21,792 bases of DNA, from positions 1 to 21,792 of the forward strand of contig CANPZR010000015.1 of assembly GCA_947589175.1 (NCBI GenBank), in the 5' to 3' direction. Below the pieces are notes generated by a model that worked only from the letters and a program-made list of their open reading frames with translations, did no database searches and was not told where the DNA came from. Below, piece by piece: positions 6,830-13,450 of the stretch. This DNA comes from an uncultured Lachnospiraceae bacterium. GTDB taxonomy: Bacteria; Bacillota; Clostridia; Lachnospirales; Lachnospiraceae. The translations under genes were made by a program, and so were the position numbers. Each line of letters starts with the position of its first letter. Position 1 is the first letter of the stretch.

Positions 6830-7990
6830 TTACACCAGCATCTCCTCACGCTCCGCAAGCCATTCCTCGACTGTATTTCTGCTGACTTTGACAGCTCTCG
6901 CAATCTGCTCGCCCGACACCCCCATATCGTGAAGTTCATATGTTGTATCCCGTTTTTGCTTCATCATTCCTGCGGAAACACCTGAATCATAACCTGAATC
7001 ATAACCTGAATCATAACCTGAATCATAACCTGAATCATAACCTGAATCATAACCCGAACCATAACCCTTATCATAAGCCTTATTAAAAACGCCCGTACTC
7101 AAATTACACACCTCTTGCACCTCCTCGCTAATCTCCCTGCTCGCACTGATCTGAAACTCATTCTCCAGCGCGTCCAGCTTTTCCTCATACCCCAAATCCA
7201 TAGAAAACATCTTGCTCAACAGCCGAATAGCGTTATCCTCGCTATTCACTCCCTTGCTCCCGAGCCTCAAAACTACCACTGTCATCAAATCATACGCCTG
7301 CTTCTCCTCATGAAAATCGCCCCGCAGGCACTCCTCCGTAAACACATACCGGTTAATGGTGTCGGACCGATAATCTGCCGTGTCCTCACAAACCCAGATG
7401 CTCACCGCTTTTTTAATCCTGTCATACTCCTGATCTTTAAATATCGTGCCCCGCTGGGAGGAAATCATCCTCGCTGCATAATAAATGCCCCGCTTGGGAA
7501 TCGGGTAGCCCGGCGTATCGTTATTCTGAATTTCTATATTTATAAAAATTTCGACCAGCTCTTTGCTCTCCGGGTGCACCGCCAGAAAGCGGATGTCATA
7601 ATAAACTGTGCCTTCCCTCTGGGACTTATCCACAGTGGGAAGTCCCTCGATCTTGTCATCGCCGCTCATCATCCCTGAACCGGCTGCCCCATTCGGGTAA
7701 TCCAGGCTGTCCGACATCTTATGTGCTTCGGTCTTATCCGGGTGGTCCGGATGGACCGCTATTCTTTGTACCTCCGGCGTTCCCACAATAAACTTTTCCG
7801 CTATTTCCTGTACCGTGTACTCGGCATACTCATCCAACGCGCTCTTTAAAATATACGCCAGAATCGGCTTTTGCGCCACAAGGTTTCTGGCCGCTTCGTC
7901 ATATCTCGTGCTGTCATCCTCCTCGGCCACCTTTAAATTCTGCGCAATCTCACTCGGCACAGATACCGTTTTCTTAACCTCTTTTCCCAT
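6830..7990 (-). CDS. PD-(D/E)XK nuclease-family 'transposase' / Rpn-like protein with YDSG repeats
   Basis: A 386-residue protein of the PD-(D/E)XK 'transposase' family, abundant in gut Clostridia and related to Rpn recombination-promoting nucleases. The central domain shows the catalytic pattern: YYDIRFLAV (Asp), then FINIEIQNN (E-x-Q replacing E-x-K), then GIYYAARMISSQRGTIF and DRIKKAVSIWVC. A tail of YDKG, YGSG and six YDSG units follows, then a helix-turn-helix-like end (VSGEQIARAVKVSRNTVEEWL). The frame extends to 8095, but the promoter -10 is at 8100-8105 and AAGGAGA sits ideally before the ATG at 7990, so 7990 is the start. No terminal inverted repeats or target duplication were seen; it is probably not an active insertion sequence by itself. 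Confidence 0.78.
   Translation of the reverse strand: MGKEVKKTVSVPSEIAQNLKVAEEDDSTRYDEAARNLVAQKPILAYILKSALDEYAEYTVQEIAEKFIVGTPEVQRIAVHPDHPDKTEAHKMSDSLDYPNGAAGSGMMSGDDKIEGLPTVDKSQREGTVYYDIRFLAVHPESKELVEIFINIEIQNNDTPGYPIPKRGIYYAARMISSQRGTIFKDQEYDRIKKAVSIWVCEDTADYRSDTINRYVFTEECLRGDFHEEKQAYDLMTVVVLRLGSKGVNSEDNAIRLLSKMFSMDLGYEEKLDALENEFQISASREISEEVQEVCNLSTGVFNKAYDKGYGSGYDSGYDSGYDSGYDSGYDSGYDSGVSAGMMKQKRDTTYELHDMGVSGEQIARAVKVSRNTVEEWLAEREEMLV
6981..7076. repeat. 12-bp minisatellite inside the nuclease-family gene
   Basis: Six identical copies of CCTGAATCATAA (6981-7052) followed by two degenerate copies (to 7076). The unit is a multiple of three, so copy-number changes keep the frame; each unit encodes YDSG on the minus strand. 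Confidence 0.97.
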
Positions 7991-8099
7991 TCGTTCTCTC
8001 CTTTCATTATAATATGCCTCCTCTAAATCCGCAAGCATGAAATTTCCACTCGCAAAAGCAACAGCTCCGTATATACATCTTTGCTTTATGTACATTTCA

Positions 8100-8129
8100 A
8101 TTATACGCTCGCTCCAATCCGAATGTCAA
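8100..8129 (-). promoter_or_regulatory. Consensus promoter of the nuclease-family gene
   Basis: Minus strand TTGACA (8124-8129), 18-bp spacer, TATAAT (8100-8105): both hexamers perfect. Transcription would start near 8093, giving a leader of about 100 nt. A CACAA/TTGTG dyad (near 8140-8151) lies just upstream and could be an operator. Confidence 0.85.
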
Positions 8130-8259
8130 TTGTTGTCTAGCACAAGTTTGTGTCGCTTTACGCCACAAAATCCGGTTGTTTCACGCCATTTAGGTGGATG
8201 TCTTGATTTTATATATAGGAGAAAGAATGAGGACATCAACATGTGATCTGATTTAGAAA

Positions 8260-8469
8260 TTACATCTCCATTATATACCTGCTTGGTATTTCATCTGCTA
8301 GCCAGACATTTTCCCACTTTTCCGACTTACGCAGAGCATCCAATAACTGCTCCACTAGCACCCAGCCCTCCTCATCCATTTCTAATTCATATTTCCACGG
8401 AGCATGACGAAGTACATAGGATATTTCTTTTCTTAATTCTTCGTGCAAAGTATTGCAATTATCATGCAA
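8260..8469 (-). pseudogene. kptA: N-terminal remnant of RNA 2'-phosphotransferase (Tpt1/KptA)
   Basis: The 69-residue frame reads ELRKEISYVLRHAP, then MDEEGWVLVEQLLDALR, the N-terminal winged-helix signature of KptA/Tpt1. That family removes the 2'-phosphate from RNA splice junctions to give ADP-ribose 1''-2''-cyclic phosphate and is normally about 180 residues. Similarity fades after about residue 55 (SEKWENV), the last residues are unlike the family, and none of the three frames downstream resumes the catalytic ADP-ribosyltransferase-like domain. The only start in frame is a TTG at 8469 with no ribosome binding site. I read it as a truncated, probably dead gene. Confidence 0.65.
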
Positions 8470-8510
8470 ATGAAATATACTACAATCATCAGCGGAAAGG
8501 AGATGATTGT

Positions 8511-8684
8511 ATGGCTGGCATTACAACAAATATCAACATTTATGTGGATACCGACAATGTTCCTCTGAACACGCCTAACAAAGAAACGATTGCCGCTATG
8601 TTAGAGGCCGAAAAAATTGCAAAAGATCCTTCTGTAAAGGGCTATAACAATCTTGAAGAGTTGTTTGCTGACCTGAAAAAATAA
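8511..8684 (+). CDS. Internally deleted RelB/DinJ-family antitoxin
   Basis: A 57-residue product. Its first 16 residues (MAGITTNINIYVDTDN) look like the N-terminal strand of RelB/DinJ antitoxins. From VPLNTPNKETIAAMLEAEK, then AKDPSVKGYNNLEELFADL, it matches the family's C-terminal toxin-binding half. The approximately 40 residues in between, which form the ribbon-helix-helix dimer and carry the conserved helix before GIPF, are missing in frame. A good AAAGGAG binding site is 8 nt before the ATG, so it can still be translated. No YafQ/RelE-type toxin follows; hairpins and a terminator do. It could be a decaying gene, an orphan anti-toxin peptide, or a product of in-frame deletion. Confidence 0.72.
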   Translation: MAGITTNINIYVDTDNVPLNTPNKETIAAMLEAEKIAKDPSVKGYNNLEELFADLKK

Positions 8685-8723
8685 GAAATATTACCATATT
8701 GATAATAAAGACTTGTAAAAGCA

Positions 8724-8774
8724 CCCACTTCATAAGCGGATGCCTCCGCTTGGGTTAAGTGTCCTTATGGACAC
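8724..8774 (+). other. Hairpin cluster between antitoxin gene and terminator
   Basis: AAGCGGA (8734-8740)/TCCGCTT (8745-8751) and GTGTCC (8759-8764)/GGACAC (8769-8774) form two adjacent hairpins with 4-nt loops. CCC (8724-8726) can pair with GGG (8752-8754), and ACTT (8727-8730) with AAGT (8757-8760), which would make a pseudoknot-like arrangement competing with the second hairpin. Together with the terminator that follows this resembles a structured RNA 3' end. Not matched to a named RNA. Confidence 0.4.
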
Positions 8775-8775
8775 C

Positions 8776-8810
8776 GCCCCTCTGTTGACAGCCAGAGGGG
8801 CTTATTTTTT
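8776..8810 (+). terminator. Intrinsic terminator
   Basis: GCCCCTCTG (8776-8784) and CAGAGGGGC (8793-8801) form a perfect 9-bp stem followed by TTATTTTTT. It ends the plus-strand antitoxin transcript and faces the end of the minus-strand operon. Confidence 0.92.
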
Positions 8811-8854
8811 GCTTTTCACTTTCATAAATTGCCCAATCGAAACACCTAGCATAT

Positions 8855-9874
8855 TCAAATTCCATACGAAATTTTCATATTCTCTAAAAAGCTCTCAATA
8901 TTGGAAACCGTGTTTTCAGACTCATTTGTCAAAAGTCCATCATCTGTAAGAATTTGCGCGTCAAAAACTGACTTGACCGAAACAGCCACGCTTGCACAGG
9001 ATGCAATTATCTGCTTGGATTCAGCGCTATAAACGCTGTAATCATCTCCCTCCATCTTAACAATATCCTCCATCTTATAAATCAATGGCAGAAAATAAGA
9101 ATCCAACCGGGCAAGCAAATTATAAAACATATAGGTGCGTCTTCGGATTGTTTCACACTGCACCGATGCTGTGTCAAGTTGCGATGCAATTTCTATCGCC
9201 TCTGATTTATTAGTGTATGCTTTATCCAGTTTTTTCTTTGCCGCATTTCCCGTGACAAGCCCCATAACCATAAGAGCAGGACCTGCTACAAAACCCCCTA
9301 GCACCATAGCTCCTCCAGCCATGCCAAGGCCGCCAGCCGCCAGAGAACCACCTCCGAAAAAGGCAAGCGTTGCGTTCGTTGCCGCAACACCATGTAACGC
9401 AGCTATGGCAGTCCCTGTCGATGCACATGCTAATGCCTGTGCTGCACTATATGCACCAAAAGCAGTTAGCGCACCACCCGCAGTTCCAACTATTGTCCCG
9501 CCTGTCAGCGCGCCGGCAAAACTCACCATCGTTCTCATTTCCATAAATTCCTTTTTATCTACATGAAAGCGATTTAATTCATCTAATCCTTCAGTTTCCC
9601 GAAAATCCACATTTTTAATTTTTGTAAATGTATCAAGAAATTGTGACATACTTGTGTTTAATACAAACAGCTTTTCGCTCCCTAAACGAGAAAGAGAATC
9701 CCCACAGGACAATCTCTGTGCGTTCAGCTGCTTTGTAGAACTCTCCACAATCTCATTTGCACTCTTGTTAATATTATTGGCACTAGCCGCATCAATTCCT
9801 GCCTTTACAGTCTTCCCAATGCCAAATGCTCCTGATACTGCGGCAACACCAATAAACAATAATGGTAATGGCAT
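8855..9874 (-). CDS. Gly/Ala-rich membrane protein of unknown function, last gene of the four-gene operon
   Basis: A 339-residue protein. It has a hydrophobic N-terminal segment (PLPLLFIGVAAVSGAFGIG), a helical region with Lys/Glu/Asn to about residue 115, a long Gly/Ala-rich hydrophobic block at about 120-210 with glycine-zipper spacing (GGGSLAAGGLGMAGG; GGFVAGPALMVMG), and a charged helical C-terminus. It resembles a widespread but uncharacterised bacterial family; the block could form a membrane hairpin or oligomeric pore. The frame extends to 9895, but GGAGGAG lies 6 nt before the ATG at 9874, so that start is chosen. It follows the TerB-like gene by 17 nt, so the two are surely co-transcribed. 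Confidence 0.78.
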   Translation of the reverse strand: MPLPLLFIGVAAVSGAFGIGKTVKAGIDAASANNINKSANEIVESSTKQLNAQRLSCGDSLSRLGSEKLFVLNTSMSQFLDTFTKIKNVDFRETEGLDELNRFHVDKKEFMEMRTMVSFAGALTGGTIVGTAGGALTAFGAYSAAQALACASTGTAIAALHGVAATNATLAFFGGGSLAAGGLGMAGGAMVLGGFVAGPALMVMGLVTGNAAKKKLDKAYTNKSEAIEIASQLDTASVQCETIRRRTYMFYNLLARLDSYFLPLIYKMEDIVKMEGDDYSVYSAESKQIIASCASVAVSVKSVFDAQILTDDGLLTNESENTVSNIESFLENMKISYGI

Positions 9875-9891
9875 ACTAATCTCCTCCCATC

Positions 9892-10488
9892 TCAAAGAGA
9901 AATCAAATCTTTTACACTGTCAAAGATTATATTTTTCCTATCAACAATTTCGTTGACCATCCTCTCAATCGTCAGATAAGGCCTGTCTGTTGTTTTAATC
10001 CACAACAATTCCCTTTCCAGATCAAGCAATGTCAAAATACTGTTTTCCATCTCAAAAAATACAGCCTTATCAAAATGCAGTTTGTCCACAATATATTTCA
10101 AAAGTTTTCTCTCCGTTTCATCATAATTCCCATCACTATAAGCAACAGACAGCAGATTCCAGACCAATAATTTGTGAGAGATGACTATATCTTCTGGCTG
10201 AACCGGCTCTGCAAGCGCAAGTTCAACTCCCTCTTGAACTACATTATAGTAATCTTTCAGACTCATAATCTTATCCATTTGGGATTTACATTCCTCTATA
10301 ATTTGCTCCTTATTTTCCGCATAATTCAAATCCAGCTCTGCCCCGATTGCGTCAAATTTTTCCTCCTCATTGTGAAATATTTCGCCATCTACCGCCATCA
10401 GAAAATACATAATTTTAAGCGCATTTTTTACAGAAATGTCCGTCATCTCCATAGAATCAGTTGTTTTTTTCTTTTCTTTTTTTATCAT
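9892..10488 (-). CDS. TerB-like protein
   Basis: A 198-residue, all-helical acidic protein resembling the TerB domain. Two TerB-type helical repeats are visible: FLMAVDGEIFHNEEEKFDAI (about 31-50) and LLSVAYSDGNYDETERKLL (about 112-130), each with the small residue-x-Asp-Gly loop rich in acidic residues typical of the family, where metal binding has been proposed. A Lys-rich start (MIKKEKKK) precedes it. TerB-like proteins occur in tellurite-resistance, envelope-stress and predicted phage-defence contexts, usually near membrane partners. GGAGGA lies 8 nt before the ATG. It is the third gene of the operon, 16 nt after the M48 gene. Confidence 0.75.
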   Translation of the reverse strand: MIKKEKKKTTDSMEMTDISVKNALKIMYFLMAVDGEIFHNEEEKFDAIGAELDLNYAENKEQIIEECKSQMDKIMSLKDYYNVVQEGVELALAEPVQPEDIVISHKLLVWNLLSVAYSDGNYDETERKLLKYIVDKLHFDKAVFFEMENSILTLLDLERELLWIKTTDRPYLTIERMVNEIVDRKNIIFDSVKDLISL

Positions 10489-10504
10489 TATAAATTTCCT
10501 CCCA

Positions 10505-12841
10505 TTAAAGCAGCAATGTTGTATCCGATTCCATTAGCTTATCAAATTCCTCCTGATTCATAAACTGGGGCTCCTTCCCAAGCACTTTCTGTATAATAAG
10601 ATTCCCCTGGATTATAAGATTGGAATCCCCATCTGTCAATCCCTGCTTCATATAATCAAATCCTGACATAAACTCCGCTATATCTTCTGCAAGGTAATTA
10701 GACACTTTTTCTTCAAGCGCTGCCTTAAACTCCTGAAGCTGTTTCAAGAACAATGACGCCTTTTTCTCCGACAAAAGCATCTTTTCATGAATCAGCTGCG
10801 TTTCTTTTCTCTCGTTAGAAATTTCCTTTACAACTACAACGGCTGCCCGGCCCGCACCTAAATAATTAAATCTCGTAACAAACCTGCCGGAAAATAATAC
10901 CCAATTACCTCCAGATTCAATAGCAGCGTGAATAGCGGCATCCGCAGTATCTGCCACAGTAAAGGTCATAGCCGAAATAGTGAGCATCCGTCCCACAGTC
11001 CGGTTACGAAATGGCAAAATTAAGTTCCATTTCAAATTTTCCATTTCCTCTATTTTTTCCATTTTGGTATTATTAAGTTCCATTGCAAGCCGACGGACGA
11101 AATAAAATGCCCTGACAACACATTCATTTAAAATGACGGGAATGGTCTGACGCCCAACATAATGCGTAATACCAAGTTCTGTTCTCAAATCAAATTTATG
11201 AGTAATCCGCTCATTGTCTCCAATTCGCTCTTCCAGCAGAGTGCCCATAAATAATTTAGAAATCCATGCGGAAAATTCTTTATTTCCCCTGACATCTGCC
11301 TTTTGAAACATCGGCGTCACAGACAATTCTTTTAAAAGAGAAACCAACGGGCCCGGAACTCCCATTCCTAGTCCGCCCCTTCTCACTGCGCCCGACGAGC
11401 CAGCCATGTCGCTCACTATATGAAATATCCAATTTACAACACCAAGCATGATTTTTTCCGGAATATTCTTCCCAATCAGGCTAAGTCCTTCCGCATTTAA
11501 TCTAACAACCTGAAAAGCTCCATCATTATCTGTTCCGTAAATCTTACCTGTGAACTGTGTCAAAATAGAACAAGCCAATCCTATCGGTGTTGGATGATGC
11601 GTGAAATCCTGAAGATGGTGTTGACGACCTCCACCAAATTGAGTCGTCACCTTATCCGCCGCAATCGGAAATTTATCTTCCAGATATTTTATCGCTCCCG
11701 ATGATGCATTTCCCATATATCCCTGCATTTTTGCAACATGGACCACAAAATCGCCAACCCTCTCATTCCCCCACTGATCAACCTCCTCCAATCTGAATCG
11801 ACCTACAAAAAGACAGTCTAAAATACCAGCAAGAATACCACTTCCAAGTGCCACCGCATAATCCGTCCGGTCCGCTTTATTCATGTACTGATTCAATTCT
11901 GAATCAACCTTTTTTAGTTTCCGGTTAATTTTCGAGACATCATCCTCAACTTGTTTTTTTTCAGAATCTATATGTAACTCGGCAGCAATAATTTCTTCCT
12001 CACTGAATTGTTTTTCCTCTTTTTCTCTTTTTGAAACGGTATATGTTCCAGCAATAATTCCCTGATATTGCTCCGACTTTGCCCATTCATAACATTCATA
12101 AGCGCGCATCGCCATTCTCGGATGAGTTTCATCCTGCATCAACATCTGCTCAAGAAATTTATTCGACACGGAATCATTCGTAAAGTCTTTGAGATCCATA
12201 GCCTGATTCAAAAATTCAGTCAAATTGATATTTTCGTCATAACCATGTACTTTAAGAAGAGCATCCACTGTTTTTTCCGCATTGCCATCACAAAGAACTG
12301 CTGCGCGATCTGCCGACAGCTCACTGCATCTGTCCCAGAACAATAACGCCCTGACCAAGGAGGGCGTCAATATCCCCCGAATTACAGGCATTTGTGCCAA
12401 AAAACTTTTTTCAAAGCCATTGACAAAATGAGCTGCAATAGAATGATAAAGGTTGTGCTGGCAGGCAATGTGTCCACATTCATGTGCCAAGACACTTGAA
12501 ATCAAATCAGGCGGTAATTTCTTCACCAGTTTAGATGTCACATAGATAAAGGGCTTCGTACTGCCTCCAGTAGCCGCATTGATTTCCTTTGATTTCACAA
12601 AATACAGCTCTGGCACGGGAATACCAAGCTTGTCACAAATCGGTGGAAGCTGATTATATATCTCCGGCATTTGTTTTTCGCTTAAGCGAATAGCTGATGA
12701 AAGAAATGTAAATTTATCAGTCTTCTCATCATAATTGGCATTATAGGTTTCTACCAATTTAATGAACCTTGGAAACTTATTTAGAGCATCAGTCGCTTTT
12801 CTGTCCAAGTCATGTATATACAATTCAGAAGAATATGACAT
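10505..12841 (-). CDS. M48-family metallopeptidase with a large unknown C-terminal region
   Basis: A 778-residue protein. Residues about 60-260 are an M48 (HtpX/Ste24-like) zinc peptidase: HECGH at 120-124 supplies two zinc ligands and the catalytic Glu121, and ELSAD (E174, D178) supplies the third ligand and the conserved Asp. A coiled-coil-like linker (about 280-322) leads to a glycine-rich hydrophobic segment (ALGSGILAGILDCLFVG). An unknown region of some 430 residues follows with THHPTPIGLACSILTQF near 414-430, hydrophobic stretches near 463-482 and 615-640, and a helical tail near 680-715. Usual M48 proteins are 250-450 residues. AGGTG lies 5 nt before the ATG. It sits 8 nt after the regulator gene. 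The protease call is firm; the substrate is unknown. Confidence 0.87.
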   Translation of the reverse strand: MSYSSELYIHDLDRKATDALNKFPRFIKLVETYNANYDEKTDKFTFLSSAIRLSEKQMPEIYNQLPPICDKLGIPVPELYFVKSKEINAATGGSTKPFIYVTSKLVKKLPPDLISSVLAHECGHIACQHNLYHSIAAHFVNGFEKSFLAQMPVIRGILTPSLVRALLFWDRCSELSADRAAVLCDGNAEKTVDALLKVHGYDENINLTEFLNQAMDLKDFTNDSVSNKFLEQMLMQDETHPRMAMRAYECYEWAKSEQYQGIIAGTYTVSKREKEEKQFSEEEIIAAELHIDSEKKQVEDDVSKINRKLKKVDSELNQYMNKADRTDYAVALGSGILAGILDCLFVGRFRLEEVDQWGNERVGDFVVHVAKMQGYMGNASSGAIKYLEDKFPIAADKVTTQFGGGRQHHLQDFTHHPTPIGLACSILTQFTGKIYGTDNDGAFQVVRLNAEGLSLIGKNIPEKIMLGVVNWIFHIVSDMAGSSGAVRRGGLGMGVPGPLVSLLKELSVTPMFQKADVRGNKEFSAWISKLFMGTLLEERIGDNERITHKFDLRTELGITHYVGRQTIPVILNECVVRAFYFVRRLAMELNNTKMEKIEEMENLKWNLILPFRNRTVGRMLTISAMTFTVADTADAAIHAAIESGGNWVLFSGRFVTRFNYLGAGRAAVVVVKEISNERKETQLIHEKMLLSEKKASLFLKQLQEFKAALEEKVSNYLAEDIAEFMSGFDYMKQGLTDGDSNLIIQGNLIIQKVLGKEPQFMNQEEFDKLMESDTTLLL

Positions 12842-12849
12842 ATTATCAC

Positions 12850-13089
12850 CTACTTTTCCTTCTCATCTCTGCTCAAAATATTTGGGGAGTCAGAGACAAA
12901 TTCAACAATATCATCTAATTTACAATCAAGCGTGGTACAAAGTTTTTCCAGCACATTAACTCTGACATCTTCATTTCGCCCAAGCTTTGCCATTGCATTT
13001 GTACTGATTTTGGCAAGATGAGTCAATTCTGTTTTATTTATATTCTTATCAACCATCAATTTCCAAAGCTTATTATAACTAACAGACAC
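12850..13089 (-). CDS. Cro/C1-type helix-turn-helix regulator
   Basis: A 79-residue DNA-binding protein with one Xre/HTH_26-like domain: YNKLWKLMVDKNINKTELTHLAKIS, then NAMAKLGRNEDVRVNVLEKL. The end NVLEKLCTTLDCKLDDIVEFV is the family's closing helices. The start codon is GTG at 13089, behind GAGGGGGA with about 7 nt spacing. Small regulators of this group often head mobile restriction, toxin-antitoxin or defence operons. It is the first gene of the four-gene operon, and a perfect 10-bp-arm dyad overlaps its promoter, so autoregulation is likely. Confidence 0.88.
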   Translation of the reverse strand: MSVSYNKLWKLMVDKNINKTELTHLAKISTNAMAKLGRNEDVRVNVLEKLCTTLDCKLDDIVEFVSDSPNILSRDEKEK

Positions 13090-13125
13090 GCTTAGTCCCC
13101 CTCATAAATTTTTATTTATAATCAT

Positions 13126-13170
13126 ATTGTACAACATAGCCGGTAAAAATTCAAGTTTTTCTTGAATTTT
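13126..13170 (-). promoter_or_regulatory. Promoter and operator of the regulator-M48-TerB operon
   Basis: Minus strand TTGAAT (13149-13154), 17-bp spacer, TACAAT (13126-13131). A perfect inverted repeat, AAAATTCAAG (13146-13155) and CTTGAATTTT (13161-13170) with a 5-nt T spacer, covers the -35 box, the expected position for repression by the regulator encoded downstream. Region 13090-13450 has no gene beyond this, the prmA promoter and the prmA leader. Confidence 0.75.
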
Positions 13171-13225
13171 GCAAGTCTCAAAAATAAGTTCGTATATATT
13201 CGTATCATTTTATTATCCCTCCGAT

Positions 13226-13254
13226 TTGCCATATTTTCCCCCATATGATATAAT
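13226..13254 (+). promoter_or_regulatory. prmA promoter, extended -10 type
   Basis: TTGCCA (13226-13231), 17-bp spacer, TATAAT (13249-13254) preceded by TG-A. It drives a leader of about 190 nt before the prmA start, with several hairpins (for example GGCGC/GCGCC near 13274-13285). Confidence 0.85.
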
Positions 13255-13384
13255 GACGAGGAAAGTGACGATGGCGCTTGCGCCAAGCGGCATTTGACGA
13301 GTATCCTCATCGAGACGGTAGTCGAGATGATATACTGTTCACAAAATGACAGGCGCGCAGAAATGGAGATAGTTTTTGATGGCA

Positions 13385-13414
13385 GATGAGAAACTGCTAC
13401 GCAGCTTTCTCATC
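13385..13414 (+). promoter_or_regulatory. Strong hairpin in the prmA leader
   Basis: GATGAGAAA (13385-13393) pairs with TTTCTCATC (13406-13414), and inside it CTGC (13394-13397) pairs with GCAG (13401-13404) with one bulged C. No T tract follows. It stands 8 nt before the 20-nt motif shared with the glycosyltransferase leader. Confidence 0.55.
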
Positions 13415-13421
13415 GCCCCGT

Positions 13422-13441
13422 CGCGTAAACGCTCCGGAATG
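13422..13441 (+). repeat. 20-nt motif in the prmA leader, second copy
   Basis: CGCGTAAACGCTCCGGAATG, running into the prmA ribosome binding site (GGAGG, 13441-13445). Identical to the minus-strand sequence of 2938-2957. Confidence 0.8.
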
Positions 13442-13450
13442 GAGGTTACT

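Noticed and set aside
6981..7076. Short regular repeats suggestive of a CRISPR array
   Set aside because: The units are 12 bp, contiguous without spacers and lie within a coding frame, so this is a minisatellite.
7991..8095. N-terminal extension of 35 residues for the nuclease-family protein
   Set aside because: The consensus -10 element at 8100-8105 puts the transcript start near 8093, and the best ribosome binding site serves the ATG at 7990.
6830..8129. Complete insertion sequence around the 'transposase' family gene
   Set aside because: No terminal inverted repeats or target-site duplication were found; the PD-(D/E)XK family name does not imply a mobile element.
8227..8256. Nine-codon frame after an AGGAGA motif, overlapping the end of the kptA remnant
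   Set aside because: Too short to judge; it might be the first codons of a deleted gene, but nothing else supports it.
13122..13310. 62-codon minus-strand frame upstream of the Cro/C1 regulator
   Set aside because: It runs through the promoter and operator of the operon and the opposing prmA promoter, and has no ribosome binding site or family resemblance.
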